Part shown: piece after piece, positions 8,156 to 16,452 of the stretch
Position numbering within the stretch: position 1 is the first letter of the stretch
Layout of the letters: every line of letters begins with the position of its first letter
Origin: Massilia sp. Root351
Lineage (GTDB): Bacteria > Pseudomonadota > Gammaproteobacteria > Burkholderiales > Burkholderiaceae_D
Length of the DNA: 64,000 nucleotides
NCBI RefSeq assembly: GCF_001425045.1
Contig: NZ_LMDJ01000003.1
Location: 197,276 to 261,275, forward strand
Direction of reading: 5' to 3'
Notes under the pieces: generated by a model
The model's input: the letters and a program-made list of their open reading frames with translations, nothing else
Told to the model about the DNA's origin: nothing
The model's database searches: none
Translations under genes and position numbers: made by a program

Positions 8156-9988
8156 TCAGGGCGCCATTTTAGTGAGCTGATTCCGCTCTGCAACGTCCAA
8201 ATCGAGATAACGCCAGTTTGTGAACTCCACCGGGTGGCGGATGTAGTTTTTTAGCCACGGTTGCCTGATATCAGCGGAAATCGGGTGGGTCAGCAGCACC
8301 CACGGGTTGTAGGCGTGGATCAGCTGCTTCATCTCGCGGTACAGCACGCGGCGCTCGGGCGTGTCGCCCAGCTGGCGCGCGCGCTCGTAGCGGCGGTTGT
8401 ACTCGGGCAGGTTGAAGCGCGCGTAATTGGCGCGGCCGCTGTTGGGGCCATACAACAATTGCAAATAATTATCGCCATCCGGGAAATCGGCAATCCAGTT
8501 GGTTTCAAACATCATCACCTTGCCCAACCGGGAAGCCTTGATGATTTCAGTCTTCTTGTCGCTCTTGAACTGCACCTGCAGGCCAATGGCGTTCAACCCT
8601 TTGCGCCACAGTTCGTCGCGCAGGCGGCCCACCATGGACGGTTCGGAATGCATGGTCAGCAGCAGTGGCTGGCCGTTGGGCAGGGTGCGATAGCCGTGCT
8701 TGCCGATGCGGTAGCCGTAGCGGTCCAGCAAAGCGCGCGCCAGCGCCGGGTTATAGGCGATGGGACTGCGGTAGGCGGGGTCGTAGCCCAGCACATTGGG
8801 CGGCAGCGGCGACTGCGCCGGCAGCGCCAGGCCCTTCTTCAGCAGCGCCACGTCCTCCGCACTGTTGTAGCTGAGCGCGATGGCGCGCCGCAGCGCCACC
8901 TTGTCCTTGCCATAGCCGCCGATCAGCGGGTCTTCCATGTTCATCCACATGTAGTAGGTCTGCAGCACGGGGAAGGGCGACAGCTGCATGCCTTTCCCGG
9001 CCAGCTCGGGCTTGAGCTCGGGCGCGGCGGAATCGCTGCGCAGCACCATGTCCTTCATCGACTCGGGCACCTGCTCGATGTAGTCGAACTCGCCGTTCAG
9101 GAAGCCCAGCATGCGTGACTGGTACTCCTCCATGATCTTGACCTCGATACGGTCCACCAGCGGCAGCCGCCTGCCCTCCAGCGCGGCGGCCGCGGCGCGC
9201 GATTCGGGCGGCACGCCGGCGGCCGGAGCGGCGTGAAACACGGTGGCGCGGAAGTCCGGATTGGCCAGCAGGGTGATCTTGTCGCTGCGCTTCCATTCGC
9301 CCACCAGGAAGGGCCCGGTGCCGACCGGGTGGTTGCCCATCTGGCTGCCGTAGGCTTCGGCCACTTCGCGCGCCACTACGGCCGTGGCCGGCATGGCCAG
9401 GTAGTAGAGGAAGTTCGGATCGGGCGCGCTCAGGCGGATGCGCAGGGTGTACTTGTCCACCGCCTGCAGGCCGGGGATGGCGGTGGCGTGGCTGAACCTG
9501 GTTTTCAAGGCACCATCGCCCGCCAGCTTGCCTTCCAGCAGGAACAGCCAGGGCGATTTCAGTTCCGGGTCATACAGGCGCTTGAGGCTGTAGACGTAGT
9601 CTTCGGCGGTCACTTCGCGCGGCTTGCCCTTGAAGGCGGGATCGGGCGTGAAGCGGATGCCGGGGGTGAGCTGGAAGGTATAGGTCAGGCCGGCCTGGTC
9701 CACCTGCGGCATGGCGCGCAGCGTGTTGGGCTGCAGCTTGACCGGGCGCGCCAGGTAGTCGTAGCGCAGCAGCGGGTCGTACAGGTTTTCCAGCAGGGCC
9801 AGGGTGGCGATGTCGGAGGCGACTGCCGGGTCGAGGCCGGTCTCGCCGGTGGACAGGAAGGCGTGCAGCACCTTGGGCGCGGCGGCAGTGCCGGGGGCGG
9901 CTGCCACGATGGGCGCTTGCGCGGCAGCCAGCGCCAGCACAGCCGTCCCCAGCGCCCGTTTCCACTTCAATGCCATGTTGCCTGCCAT
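8156..9988 (-). CDS. ABC-transporter solute-binding protein, family 5 (oligopeptide type)
   Basis: 610 residues from the ATG at 9988 (GAGGA ribosome site); a longer in-frame start at 10030 has none. Signal peptide at about 1-33 (VLALAAAQAPIVAAAPG). The SBP_bac_5 fold is shown by the 'LDPAVASDIATLALLENLYDPLLRYD' region, LTYTFQLTPGIRFT with the downstream AEDYVYSLKRLYDP, HPVGTGPFLVGEWK, and the C-terminal lobe with NWIADFPDGDNYLQLLYG. Family members bind oligopeptides, dipeptides, nickel or murein tripeptide. No permease or ATPase genes adjoin it, so it must work with a transporter encoded elsewhere or act on its own. It lies 161 bp upstream of, and on the same strand as, the TonB receptor and LD-carboxypeptidase genes. 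Confidence 0.9.
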   Translation of the reverse strand: MAGNMALKWKRALGTAVLALAAAQAPIVAAAPGTAAAPKVLHAFLSTGETGLDPAVASDIATLALLENLYDPLLRYDYLARPVKLQPNTLRAMPQVDQAGLTYTFQLTPGIRFTPDPAFKGKPREVTAEDYVYSLKRLYDPELKSPWLFLLEGKLAGDGALKTRFSHATAIPGLQAVDKYTLRIRLSAPDPNFLYYLAMPATAVVAREVAEAYGSQMGNHPVGTGPFLVGEWKRSDKITLLANPDFRATVFHAAPAAGVPPESRAAAAALEGRRLPLVDRIEVKIMEEYQSRMLGFLNGEFDYIEQVPESMKDMVLRSDSAAPELKPELAGKGMQLSPFPVLQTYYMWMNMEDPLIGGYGKDKVALRRAIALSYNSAEDVALLKKGLALPAQSPLPPNVLGYDPAYRSPIAYNPALARALLDRYGYRIGKHGYRTLPNGQPLLLTMHSEPSMVGRLRDELWRKGLNAIGLQVQFKSDKKTEIIKASRLGKVMMFETNWIADFPDGDNYLQLLYGPNSGRANYARFNLPEYNRRYERARQLGDTPERRVLYREMKQLIHAYNPWVLLTHPISADIRQPWLKNYIRHPVEFTNWRYLDLDVAERNQLTKMAP

Positions 9989-10179
9989 CTTCTTTCCTCG
10001 CTCTATAGAAACCGCCACAGGATAAGCCATCGCGCGCTTGACCGACCATGAAATCGGGCCCGCAGCTTATAACTTTTTTGCATGCGCGGCCTGCATTCTT
10101 TCATCGCGGCATAATGCCGTGGCTCTATACTTTGCCTGCAAAATCGTCCTGTCACCCCTGTTATCGGAAATTTCGTCCT

Positions 10180-11424
10180 ATGTCGCTCAATTACATCTGG
10201 TCTGGCTTCTTCCTGGTCGGCTTTGCTGCTGCCTTTGCGCAATGGCTGTTCCTGGGCGATAACGAGATTTTCAAGAAAGTGATCGACGGCACCTTCGAGT
10301 CGGCCAAGATGGGCGTGATGGACATTGCGCTGCCGCTGGCTGGCGTGATGACCTTGTGGCTGGGTATCATGAACATCGGCGAGAAGGCCGGCGTGGTGGG
10401 CTGGCTGGCGAAAGTGATCGCACCGTTCTTCTCGCGCATCTTCCCGGAAGTGCCGAAAGACCACCCGGCCAACGGCCACATGGTGATGAATTTCTCGGCC
10501 AACCTGCTGGGCCTGGACAACGCGGCCACGCCGTTCGGCCTGAAGGCAATGGAAAGCCTGCAGACGCTGAACCCGAACAAGGACGAACCCACCAACGCGC
10601 AGATCATGTTCCTGGTGCTGCACACCTCGGGCCTGACCCTGATTCCGCTGGCCATCATGGCGCAGCGCTCCATCCTCGGCGCGGCCGACCCGTCCGACAT
10701 TTTCATTCCCTGCATGATCGCGACGTATGTGGCAACCGTGGCCGGCATCATCGCCGTGTCGATCCGCCAGCGCATCAACCTGTTCGACAGCGTGGTGCTG
10801 TCCTGGCTGGGCGGCATGACATCGGCCATCGTGGCGCTGATCTGGTACTTCACGCAATACCTGACCAAGGCCGAGATCGCCACCGTGTCCAAGGTGGTCA
10901 GCAACGCGATACTGATCGGGGTGATCACGATTTTCATCGTCGGCGCATTGCGCAAGAAGGTGAATGTGTACGAAGCCTTCATCGAAGGCGCCAAGGGCGG
11001 CATCCAGACCTCGCTGACGGTGATCCCCTACCTGGTGGGCATGCTGGTGGCCATCAGCGTGATCCGCAACGCGGGCGTGTTCAGTTTCGTGGTGGGCGGC
11101 TTCAACTGGATCTTCACCGCGCTCGGCATGAACACCGACTTCGTGCCGGCGCTGCCGACCGCGCTGATGAAGCCGCTCAGCGGCAGCGGCTCGAAAGCCA
11201 TGATGATCGACGCCATGAACACCTACGGCGTGGACTCCTTCGTCGGCCGCCTGGCCTGCGTATTCCAGGGCTCGGCCGACACCACCTTCTACATCGTGGC
11301 GCTGTATTTCGGCTCGGTGGGCATCCGCAAGACGCGCTATGCTATCTCCTGCGGCCTGATCGCCGACCTGGCCGGCGTGATCACCGCCATCGCCGTTTCC
11401 TATGTATTCTTCCACCAAGGCTAA
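10180..11424 (+). CDS. fused SpmA-SpmB-type nucleoside-recognition ('Gate') membrane protein
   Basis: 414 residues from the ATG at 10180 (MSLNYIWSGFFLV). An upstream in-frame start at 10048 would add 44 unconserved residues. The protein has two halves, each with a nucleoside-recognition/Gate segment: 'GVMTLWLGIMNIGEKAGVVGWLAKVIAPFFSRIFPEVP' with 'MNFSANLLGLDNAATPFGLKAME' in the N-half (SpmA-like), and 'EGAKGGIQTSLTVIPYLVGMLVAISVIRNAG' with 'PTALMKPLSGSGSKAMMID' in the C-half (SpmB-like). Many membrane helices are predicted. In Bacillus the separate SpmA and SpmB proteins act in spore-core maturation; the role in non-sporulating proteobacteria is unknown. dacB starts 3 bp after its stop, so the two are very likely co-translated. 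Confidence 0.88.
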   Translation: MSLNYIWSGFFLVGFAAAFAQWLFLGDNEIFKKVIDGTFESAKMGVMDIALPLAGVMTLWLGIMNIGEKAGVVGWLAKVIAPFFSRIFPEVPKDHPANGHMVMNFSANLLGLDNAATPFGLKAMESLQTLNPNKDEPTNAQIMFLVLHTSGLTLIPLAIMAQRSILGAADPSDIFIPCMIATYVATVAGIIAVSIRQRINLFDSVVLSWLGGMTSAIVALIWYFTQYLTKAEIATVSKVVSNAILIGVITIFIVGALRKKVNVYEAFIEGAKGGIQTSLTVIPYLVGMLVAISVIRNAGVFSFVVGGFNWIFTALGMNTDFVPALPTALMKPLSGSGSKAMMIDAMNTYGVDSFVGRLACVFQGSADTTFYIVALYFGSVGIRKTRYAISCGLIADLAGVITAIAVSYVFFHQG

Positions 11425-11427
11425 TCC

Positions 11428-13041
11428 ATGTTCCGTCGCCTGATGCTGGTATCCCTGCTGGCCGCCGCCGGCAGCCCAAGCGCCCAAGCCCAGTTGCCCG
11501 AGCCCATGGCGCGCGCGCTGCAAGCGGCCGGCATTCCCGAGGACGCGGTGGGCGCCATCGTGCTGCGCGGCGGCATGCCGCTGGTGTCGCACCATCCGGA
11601 CCGCCCGATGCAGCCCGCCTCGACCATGAAGCTGGTCACCACCATGGTGGGCCTTGACCAGCTGGGGCCGGTATTCAAGGCGCGCACCGAACTGCGCAGC
11701 AGCGCGGAAGTGAAAGACGGCGTGCTGAAGGGCGACCTCCACTTGCGCGGCGGCGCCGACCCCGACTTCAGCGAGGACGTGCTGGTGCACATGCTGGAAA
11801 AGCTGCGCATCCAGGGCATCCGCAAGATCCAGGGCGACCTGGTGCTGGACCGCCAGCTGTTCCAGCCCACCCGCACCGACCTGGGCGCGGCGCCGTTCGA
11901 CGAGTCGCCCGAGGCCTACTACAACATCATCCCGGACGCGCTGCTGCTGAACATGAACCTGCTGCGGGTGGACATGAACTCGACCGGCGGCAAGCTCAGG
12001 CTGGGCATGCTGCCGCAGCTCGACCGCGTGACCATCGAATCGGACATGACGCTGGTGGAGGCCGACTGCGCCAAGTGGGAGGACGGCTGGAAGCTGCCGG
12101 ATTACACGCGCAAGGGCAGCAAGATCGTGGTGCGCCTGCACGGCACCTTCCCGAAGAATTGCAGCAAGACCACGGTAATCAATGTGCTGGAGCGCAATGA
12201 CTACACCGAGCGCCTGTTCCGCAGCACCTGGGCGCGGCTGGGCGGCAGCTTCACCGGCATCGCGCGCGAGGCGACTTCGGCAGCGCCTGCGCCGGCCGCC
12301 ACGGCAGCCCCCGCCACCCGCCTGCTGGCCGAGCACGTCTCGCGCCCGCTGGCCGAAGTGCTGCGCGACATCAACAAGCCGTCCGACAACGGCCTGGCCC
12401 GCACGCTGTTCCTGACCTTGGGATCGCTGGCGCCGGACCCGGTGCTGGGCAGCCGTCCCCTCCCCACGCTGCAGCTTGCAGCGCGCACGGCCAGCCCGGC
12501 CGTCCTGCCCGGCGACTCGCTGAGCAGCGACGCCGCCGCGCCGGCAGCATCGCCGGCGGCCGGCGCCATGATCCCCGGCGGCGGCGAGGCGGCGCCCGAC
12601 GCGGCGGTCCCGGCGCAGAGCGCCGCCCGCGCGGAACAAGTCATACGCGGCTGGCTGCAGCGCCACGGCATCGACGACACCGGCCTGGTGCTGGAAAACG
12701 GTTCCGGCCTGTCGCGCCTGGAGCGCGTGCGGCCGGCGCAAATGGCCGGCCTGCTGCAAGCGGCGCAAAAGAGCTTGTGGATGCCGGAGTTCCTCACCAG
12801 CCTGCCTATCGCGGCAGTGGACGGCACCATGAAGCGGCGCCTGAAGGACAGCGCCGCCGCGTCGCGCGCGCGCGTAAAAACCGGCACGCTGAAGAACGTG
12901 GTCGCCATCGCCGGCTATGTGCCGGACGCGAACGGCGAACTGTGCATCGTGGTGGCCATGATCAACCACGACCTGACCGGCAACGGCAACGGCCGCAAAG
13001 CCCTCGACGCGCTGCTGGACTGGGTGGCGCGGTATCAGTAG
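11428..13041 (+). CDS. dacB: PBP4-type D-alanyl-D-alanine carboxypeptidase/endopeptidase (S13)
   Basis: 537 residues with a signal peptide (LVSLLAAAGSPSAQAQ). Active-site motifs of the S13 family are complete: SxxK as STMK (Ser about 65), SxN as SDN in KPSDNGLARTL, and KTG in RVKTGTLKNVVAIAGYV. The enzyme trims pentapeptides and cuts peptide cross-links in the periplasm. It is longer than usual because of Ala/Pro-rich insertions before the SxN motif (about 287-300) and after it (about 345-400); the second one probably loops out of the fold. The start is 3 bp after the SpmAB-like gene. Its 3' end overlaps the convergent GntR gene by 7 bp. Confidence 0.93.
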   Translation: MFRRLMLVSLLAAAGSPSAQAQLPEPMARALQAAGIPEDAVGAIVLRGGMPLVSHHPDRPMQPASTMKLVTTMVGLDQLGPVFKARTELRSSAEVKDGVLKGDLHLRGGADPDFSEDVLVHMLEKLRIQGIRKIQGDLVLDRQLFQPTRTDLGAAPFDESPEAYYNIIPDALLLNMNLLRVDMNSTGGKLRLGMLPQLDRVTIESDMTLVEADCAKWEDGWKLPDYTRKGSKIVVRLHGTFPKNCSKTTVINVLERNDYTERLFRSTWARLGGSFTGIAREATSAAPAPAATAAPATRLLAEHVSRPLAEVLRDINKPSDNGLARTLFLTLGSLAPDPVLGSRPLPTLQLAARTASPAVLPGDSLSSDAAAPAASPAAGAMIPGGGEAAPDAAVPAQSAARAEQVIRGWLQRHGIDDTGLVLENGSGLSRLERVRPAQMAGLLQAAQKSLWMPEFLTSLPIAAVDGTMKRRLKDSAAASRARVKTGTLKNVVAIAGYVPDANGELCIVVAMINHDLTGNGNGRKALDALLDWVARYQ

Positions 13042-13766
13042 TGCGCGATCTCGTAGCCGAAGCGGGACGCCGCGCTGACGATATGTTCGCCCATCAGCCT
13101 GCGCGCCAGCGCGGCATCCTTGTCGATGAAGGCCTGCACTAGCGTTTCGTGCTCGTCCCGCGCCGCGTGCGGAATGTGGCCGAACATCGGCCCATGGCGC
13201 GAGAAATTGGCGGCGATGAGCGGACGCATCGGCTCCAGCACCGTGCGTATCATCGCCTCCAGATAATCGTTGCCGGAGGCGGCGGCCACGGCGCGGTGGA
13301 AATCCAGGTCGGCGTTCACGGTGGCGGCGGTGGGCGCGCCCTCGAACCGCATGCGCTCGACTGCGTCGCGGATGCTTTTCAGCTTGCGCGGCGTCATGCT
13401 GACGGCGGCCAGTGCGGCGGCCTGCCCTTCCAGCGCAGCGCGCACCTCGAACATATTGCGGATCATGTTGTCGCCTTCCAGCAACTGCGCGCTGACCGGC
13501 TCGAGCGGCTGCGCCGCCTCGCGCGCGACCGACACGAACGCGCCTATGCCCTGGCGCGATTGCACCAGTCCCTGGCTGCGCAAACTGGCGATCGCTTCGC
13601 GCACCACGTTGCGGCTGACACCGAAGTTCTCGGCTAAAAATTGCTCCGTTGGCAGGCGGTCGCCATGCCGCAAGCGGCCCGACGCAATCTCTTCGCTCAA
13701 GGCCGTGACGATGTGCTCGGCCAGATGCGGCCTGCGTTCCACCCGGCGGACGTTCATTTCATTCAT
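13035..13766 (-). CDS. GntR-family regulator, FadR/FCD subfamily
   Basis: 243 residues. An N-terminal winged helix (about 13-78: SGRLRHGDRLPTEQFLAENFGVSRNVVREAIASLRSQGLV) is followed by an FCD ligand domain (about 95-235). The FCD domain holds the expected metal/ligand residues in DLDFHRAVAAASGNDYL and in the late MGEHI region. FCD regulators usually respond to sugar acids or other carboxylates. It is transcribed divergently from the enolase-superfamily operon, 185 bp away, and is the obvious candidate regulator for it. The stop overlaps the dacB stop region by 7 bp. Confidence 0.92.
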   Translation of the reverse strand: MNEMNVRRVERRPHLAEHIVTALSEEIASGRLRHGDRLPTEQFLAENFGVSRNVVREAIASLRSQGLVQSRQGIGAFVSVAREAAQPLEPVSAQLLEGDNMIRNMFEVRAALEGQAAALAAVSMTPRKLKSIRDAVERMRFEGAPTAATVNADLDFHRAVAAASGNDYLEAMIRTVLEPMRPLIAANFSRHGPMFGHIPHAARDEHETLVQAFIDKDAALARRLMGEHIVSAASRFGYEIAHY

Positions 13767-13857
13767 GCTCGGATTTCCTCTCTGCTATCACCTTATTCTA
13801 CATCAGGATAACGGCCTCCCTTGCCCTTGGTTTTTCCCTTAGTTTCATGGCGCAGTG

Positions 13858-13869
13858 ACGCGTACGCGT
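13858..13869. promoter_or_regulatory. 12-bp palindrome ACGCGTACGCGT between gntR and its operon
   Basis: A perfect 12-bp palindrome in the 185-bp divergent intergenic region, closer to the regulator gene. It could be a second regulator site or part of the gntR promoter region. No direct evidence of function. Confidence 0.35.
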
Positions 13870-13890
13870 AAAAAAGAACAAGTTATTCTC

Positions 13891-13919
13891 TTGCAGGACA
13901 ACCGGATGTCCTCTATTAT
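13891..13919 (+). promoter_or_regulatory. sigma70-type promoter with 18-bp operator in the spacer
   Basis: TTGCAG (13891-13896) and TATTAT (13914-13919) are separated by exactly 17 bp. The spacer holds the near-perfect palindrome AGGACAACCGGATGTCCT at 13895-13912 (AGGACA and TGTCCT arms, CCGG centre, one mismatched pair). A regulator bound there would block RNA polymerase. The palindrome size suits an FCD-type GntR dimer, and the divergent GntR gene at 13035-13766 is the natural candidate. The enolase-superfamily start is 33 bp downstream of the -10 box. Confidence 0.65.
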
Positions 13920-13951
13920 TGGATCACCCCCCCGCCAACTGAGGAGTCCCC

Positions 13952-15058
13952 ATGAAAATAGCCAACATTGAAACCATCCCGCTGCGCATCCCCTTCACTT
14001 CCGGCGGCCAATCCGCCGGCGGCGTGTGGGGAAGCAAGGATCTGCAGGTGGTCGATTCACTGGTCGTCAAAGTCACTGCCGAGGATGGCACCGTGGGCTG
14101 GGGCGAAACTTTCGGCTTTACCGCGATTCCGGCGGTCAAGCTGGTGATCGACACCATCCTGGCGCCCGACGTGATTGGCCGCGAGCTTACCCAGCGCGAG
14201 CGGCTGATGGCGGAGTTGCAGAAGAAGTTCCACATCTTCGGCCGCAGCGGCGCCTTCATTTATGGCCTGTCGGCGATCGACATCGCGCTGTGGGATATCG
14301 CCGGCAAGCGCGCCGGCAAGCCCATCTACCAGCTGCTGGGCGGCGGCGAAGCGACCTCGCTGGCCGCCTATGCCAGCCTGATCCGCTACGCCGATCCGGA
14401 ACTGGTGCGGCGCAATGTGCGCCGCGCGGTCGATGAGGGCTACCGCTACCTGAAGCTGCATGAAGTCGATATCGCCTGCGTGCGCGCGGCGCGCGAAGCT
14501 GCCGGTCCCGACATTGAAATCACGCTGGACGTCAACTGCCCGTGGACTGTGCGCGAAGCGCTGGACATGGCAGAGCAGTTGCGCCCCCTCAAGCTGCGCT
14601 GGCTGGAAGAACCGGTGTGGCCACCGGAAAACTATGCCGGCCTGGCGGCCGTGCGCAAGCAAGGCGGCATACCGGTGGCGGCCGGCGAGAACGCTTCCAC
14701 GCTGATGGACTTCCAGCACATGCTGGAAGCCGGCGCGGTCGACTTCATCCAGCCCAGCCCTGCCAAGATGGGCGGCATCACCGAACTGCAAAAAGTCTAC
14801 GCACTGGCCAACGCGCACAACACCACCGTCATGGTGCACACCTTTTACGACGGTCCGGGCCTGCTGGCCAGCGTGCACGCCAGCGCCGCGCTGGGCGGTT
14901 CCAAAGCCATCGTTGAATGGCGCTATTTCGACCTGGAAGCGCAGCTGTACGGCGACGCCATCCTTCCCAAGCAGGGACGCCTGCAGGTGCCGCAGGGCCC
15001 AGGCCTGGGCCTGGAACCGAATCCGGACGTGATCCGGGATTACCGACTCGCACCGTGA
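13952..15058 (+). CDS. enolase-superfamily enzyme, mandelate racemase/muconate lactonizing type
   Basis: 368 residues. Capping domain at 1-125 and a beta/alpha barrel after it. Metal ligands are visible at the three expected strand ends: Asp193 (LDVNCPW), Glu219/220 (LEEPVWPP) and Glu246 (AGENAS). A His at about 296 (VHTFYDGPG) matches mandelate racemase His297. Two catalytic positions differ from the textbook pattern: the strand-2 motif reads K-L-H (168-170) instead of KxK, and IQPSPAKMGG has Ser269 where mandelate racemase has Asp270. The enzyme probably dehydrates or epimerises a sugar acid or similar carboxylate, but the substrate cannot be assigned. It is the first gene of an operon with a transporter and two cupins; ribosome site TGAGGAG. 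Confidence 0.85.
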   Translation: MKIANIETIPLRIPFTSGGQSAGGVWGSKDLQVVDSLVVKVTAEDGTVGWGETFGFTAIPAVKLVIDTILAPDVIGRELTQRERLMAELQKKFHIFGRSGAFIYGLSAIDIALWDIAGKRAGKPIYQLLGGGEATSLAAYASLIRYADPELVRRNVRRAVDEGYRYLKLHEVDIACVRAAREAAGPDIEITLDVNCPWTVREALDMAEQLRPLKLRWLEEPVWPPENYAGLAAVRKQGGIPVAAGENASTLMDFQHMLEAGAVDFIQPSPAKMGGITELQKVYALANAHNTTVMVHTFYDGPGLLASVHASAALGGSKAIVEWRYFDLEAQLYGDAILPKQGRLQVPQGPGLGLEPNPDVIRDYRLAP

Positions 15059-15074
15059 ACTCCGGGAGAACACC

Positions 15075-16013
15075 ATGTTAGACCGAATCGTAGGCCCCAT
15101 CCTGCCCGTCGCCCTCGTCATTATCCTGGGCTATGCCGCAGGCAAACGGGGCAGCCTCAGCCGGGCCGACAGCCTGGTGATCAGCCGGCTGGTGCTGGGC
15201 TGGATTTTCCCCGCCCTGCTGCTGGTCAGCATGGCCGCCACGCCGCGCTCCCAGCTGTTCGACGTGAGGCTGATCTCGGCGACCTTCGCCGGCATCATGG
15301 GCATGTACCTGATAGCGCTGCTGATCGGCTGGCTGCGCTACCGCGAACTGAAGGCGGCGACGTTGAAGGGCTTCGTCACGGCGTATCCGGACGCGGCGTT
15401 CATGGGCATCCCCATCCTGCAGGCAATGTATGGCGGCGACAGCATCTACACGGTGCTGGTGCTGAACCTGATTGCCAGCCTGCTGATGATACCGATGACG
15501 ACCATGCTGCTGACGGTGGCGGCGGGCGGCAGCAGCGGCTGGCACGCCTTCCGCTCCAGCATCGCGCAGGCGGTCAGGCGGCCGCTGATGTGGGCGCCGG
15601 CGCTGGGCATCCTGTGTTCGGTGCTGGAACTGAAACTGCCGCCGTTGCTGGCCGAATCGTTCCATCTGATGGGCAAGGCGACGCCGGGCGTGTCGCTGCT
15701 GTGCCTGGGCCTGATCATGTCGTCGGTGCCGCTCAAGCTGTCCGGCGAGGTGTGGGGCAACCTGGGGCTGAAGCTGCTGTTGCAGCCGGCGCTGATGGTC
15801 GCCGCCGTCCTGCTGTTTGGCGCCAAGGGAATCTACGCCCAGCAAATGATACTGCTGGCGGCACTGCCGTCGGCCACCATCCCGGCCATGTTCGCCAACG
15901 AGGCCGGGGCCTACCAGAGCGAAGCGGCCACCACCATCCTGGTCAGTACCGCACTGTCCATCGTCACGTTCCCGTTCGCCATCTATCTGATCGATGGCGG
16001 ACTGGCCGCATGA
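15075..16013 (+). CDS. AEC-family (auxin efflux carrier-like) transporter
   Basis: 312 residues with about ten hydrophobic segments arranged as two inverted five-helix repeats. The N-half motif 'PVALVIILGYAAGKRGSLSRADSLVISRLVLGWIFPALLL' and the C-half 'ALPSATIPAMFANEAGAYQSEAATTILVSTALSIVTFPF' are typical of AEC proteins such as MdcF. Family members move malonate, malate or related carboxylates; here the substrate is presumably that of the adjacent enolase-superfamily enzyme. It starts 16 bp after that gene and ends just before the cupin gene. Confidence 0.88.
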   Translation: MLDRIVGPILPVALVIILGYAAGKRGSLSRADSLVISRLVLGWIFPALLLVSMAATPRSQLFDVRLISATFAGIMGMYLIALLIGWLRYRELKAATLKGFVTAYPDAAFMGIPILQAMYGGDSIYTVLVLNLIASLLMIPMTTMLLTVAAGGSSGWHAFRSSIAQAVRRPLMWAPALGILCSVLELKLPPLLAESFHLMGKATPGVSLLCLGLIMSSVPLKLSGEVWGNLGLKLLLQPALMVAAVLLFGAKGIYAQQMILLAALPSATIPAMFANEAGAYQSEAATTILVSTALSIVTFPFAIYLIDGGLAA

Positions 16014-16036
16014 ACGTCATTGACAGGAGCATCGGC

Positions 16037-16423
16037 ATGGCTTTCACCAAACTGCCGGCGGCACTGCTGTGCGCCGCTATGCTGGCCGCCGGCGCAGGCA
16101 GCGCAGCGGCCCAGCAGCGCACGGTGCTGCAGACCATCGACTACCCGGCGGGGCACCAGATCCTCAGTGTGATCGCCGAGCTCGCGCCGGGCCAATGCAC
16201 GGGCCGTCACGCGCATCCCGGCGCCGAAAGCGCCTTTGTGCTGGAGGGAGAGGTGCTGGCGCGGATTGACGGCAAGCCCGCCTTGCCGCTCAAGGCCGGG
16301 CAAGCACTGCAATTCGCCGCTGGCGAAATGCATGATGTCTGCAATACCGGCAGCGCGCCGTTCAAGGCACTTGCCCATTACATCATCGAAAAGGGCAAGC
16401 CACTGGTCATCCGTGCCCAGTGA
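16037..16423 (+). CDS. exported cupin-domain protein
   Basis: 128 residues. An ATG at 16010 overlaps the AEC stop (ATGA), but the ATG at 16037 has an AGGAG site at ideal spacing and opens directly into a signal peptide (LPAALLCAAMLAAGAGSAAAQQ), so I prefer it. One cupin domain: motif 1 GRHAHPGAESAFVLEGEV (His, His, Glu ligands) and motif 2 with GEMHDVCNTG (His). It is a small metal-binding beta barrel located in the periplasm. Its catalytic role is unknown; it is probably part of the same catabolic operon. Confidence 0.8.
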   Translation: MAFTKLPAALLCAAMLAAGAGSAAAQQRTVLQTIDYPAGHQILSVIAELAPGQCTGRHAHPGAESAFVLEGEVLARIDGKPALPLKAGQALQFAAGEMHDVCNTGSAPFKALAHYIIEKGKPLVIRAQ

Positions 16424-16452
16424 TTCCATTATTTACCCAGCGGAGCATGCAC

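Noticed and set aside
10003..12969. Minus-strand open frame of about 988 codons opposite the SpmAB-like and dacB genes
   Set aside because: No recognisable motif, Gln/His/Arg-rich translation; both plus-strand genes have complete family motifs.
16010..16036. Upstream ATG of the first cupin (overlapping the AEC stop)
   Set aside because: The ATG at 16037 has an AGGAG site and starts directly before the signal peptide; the upstream residues would bury it.
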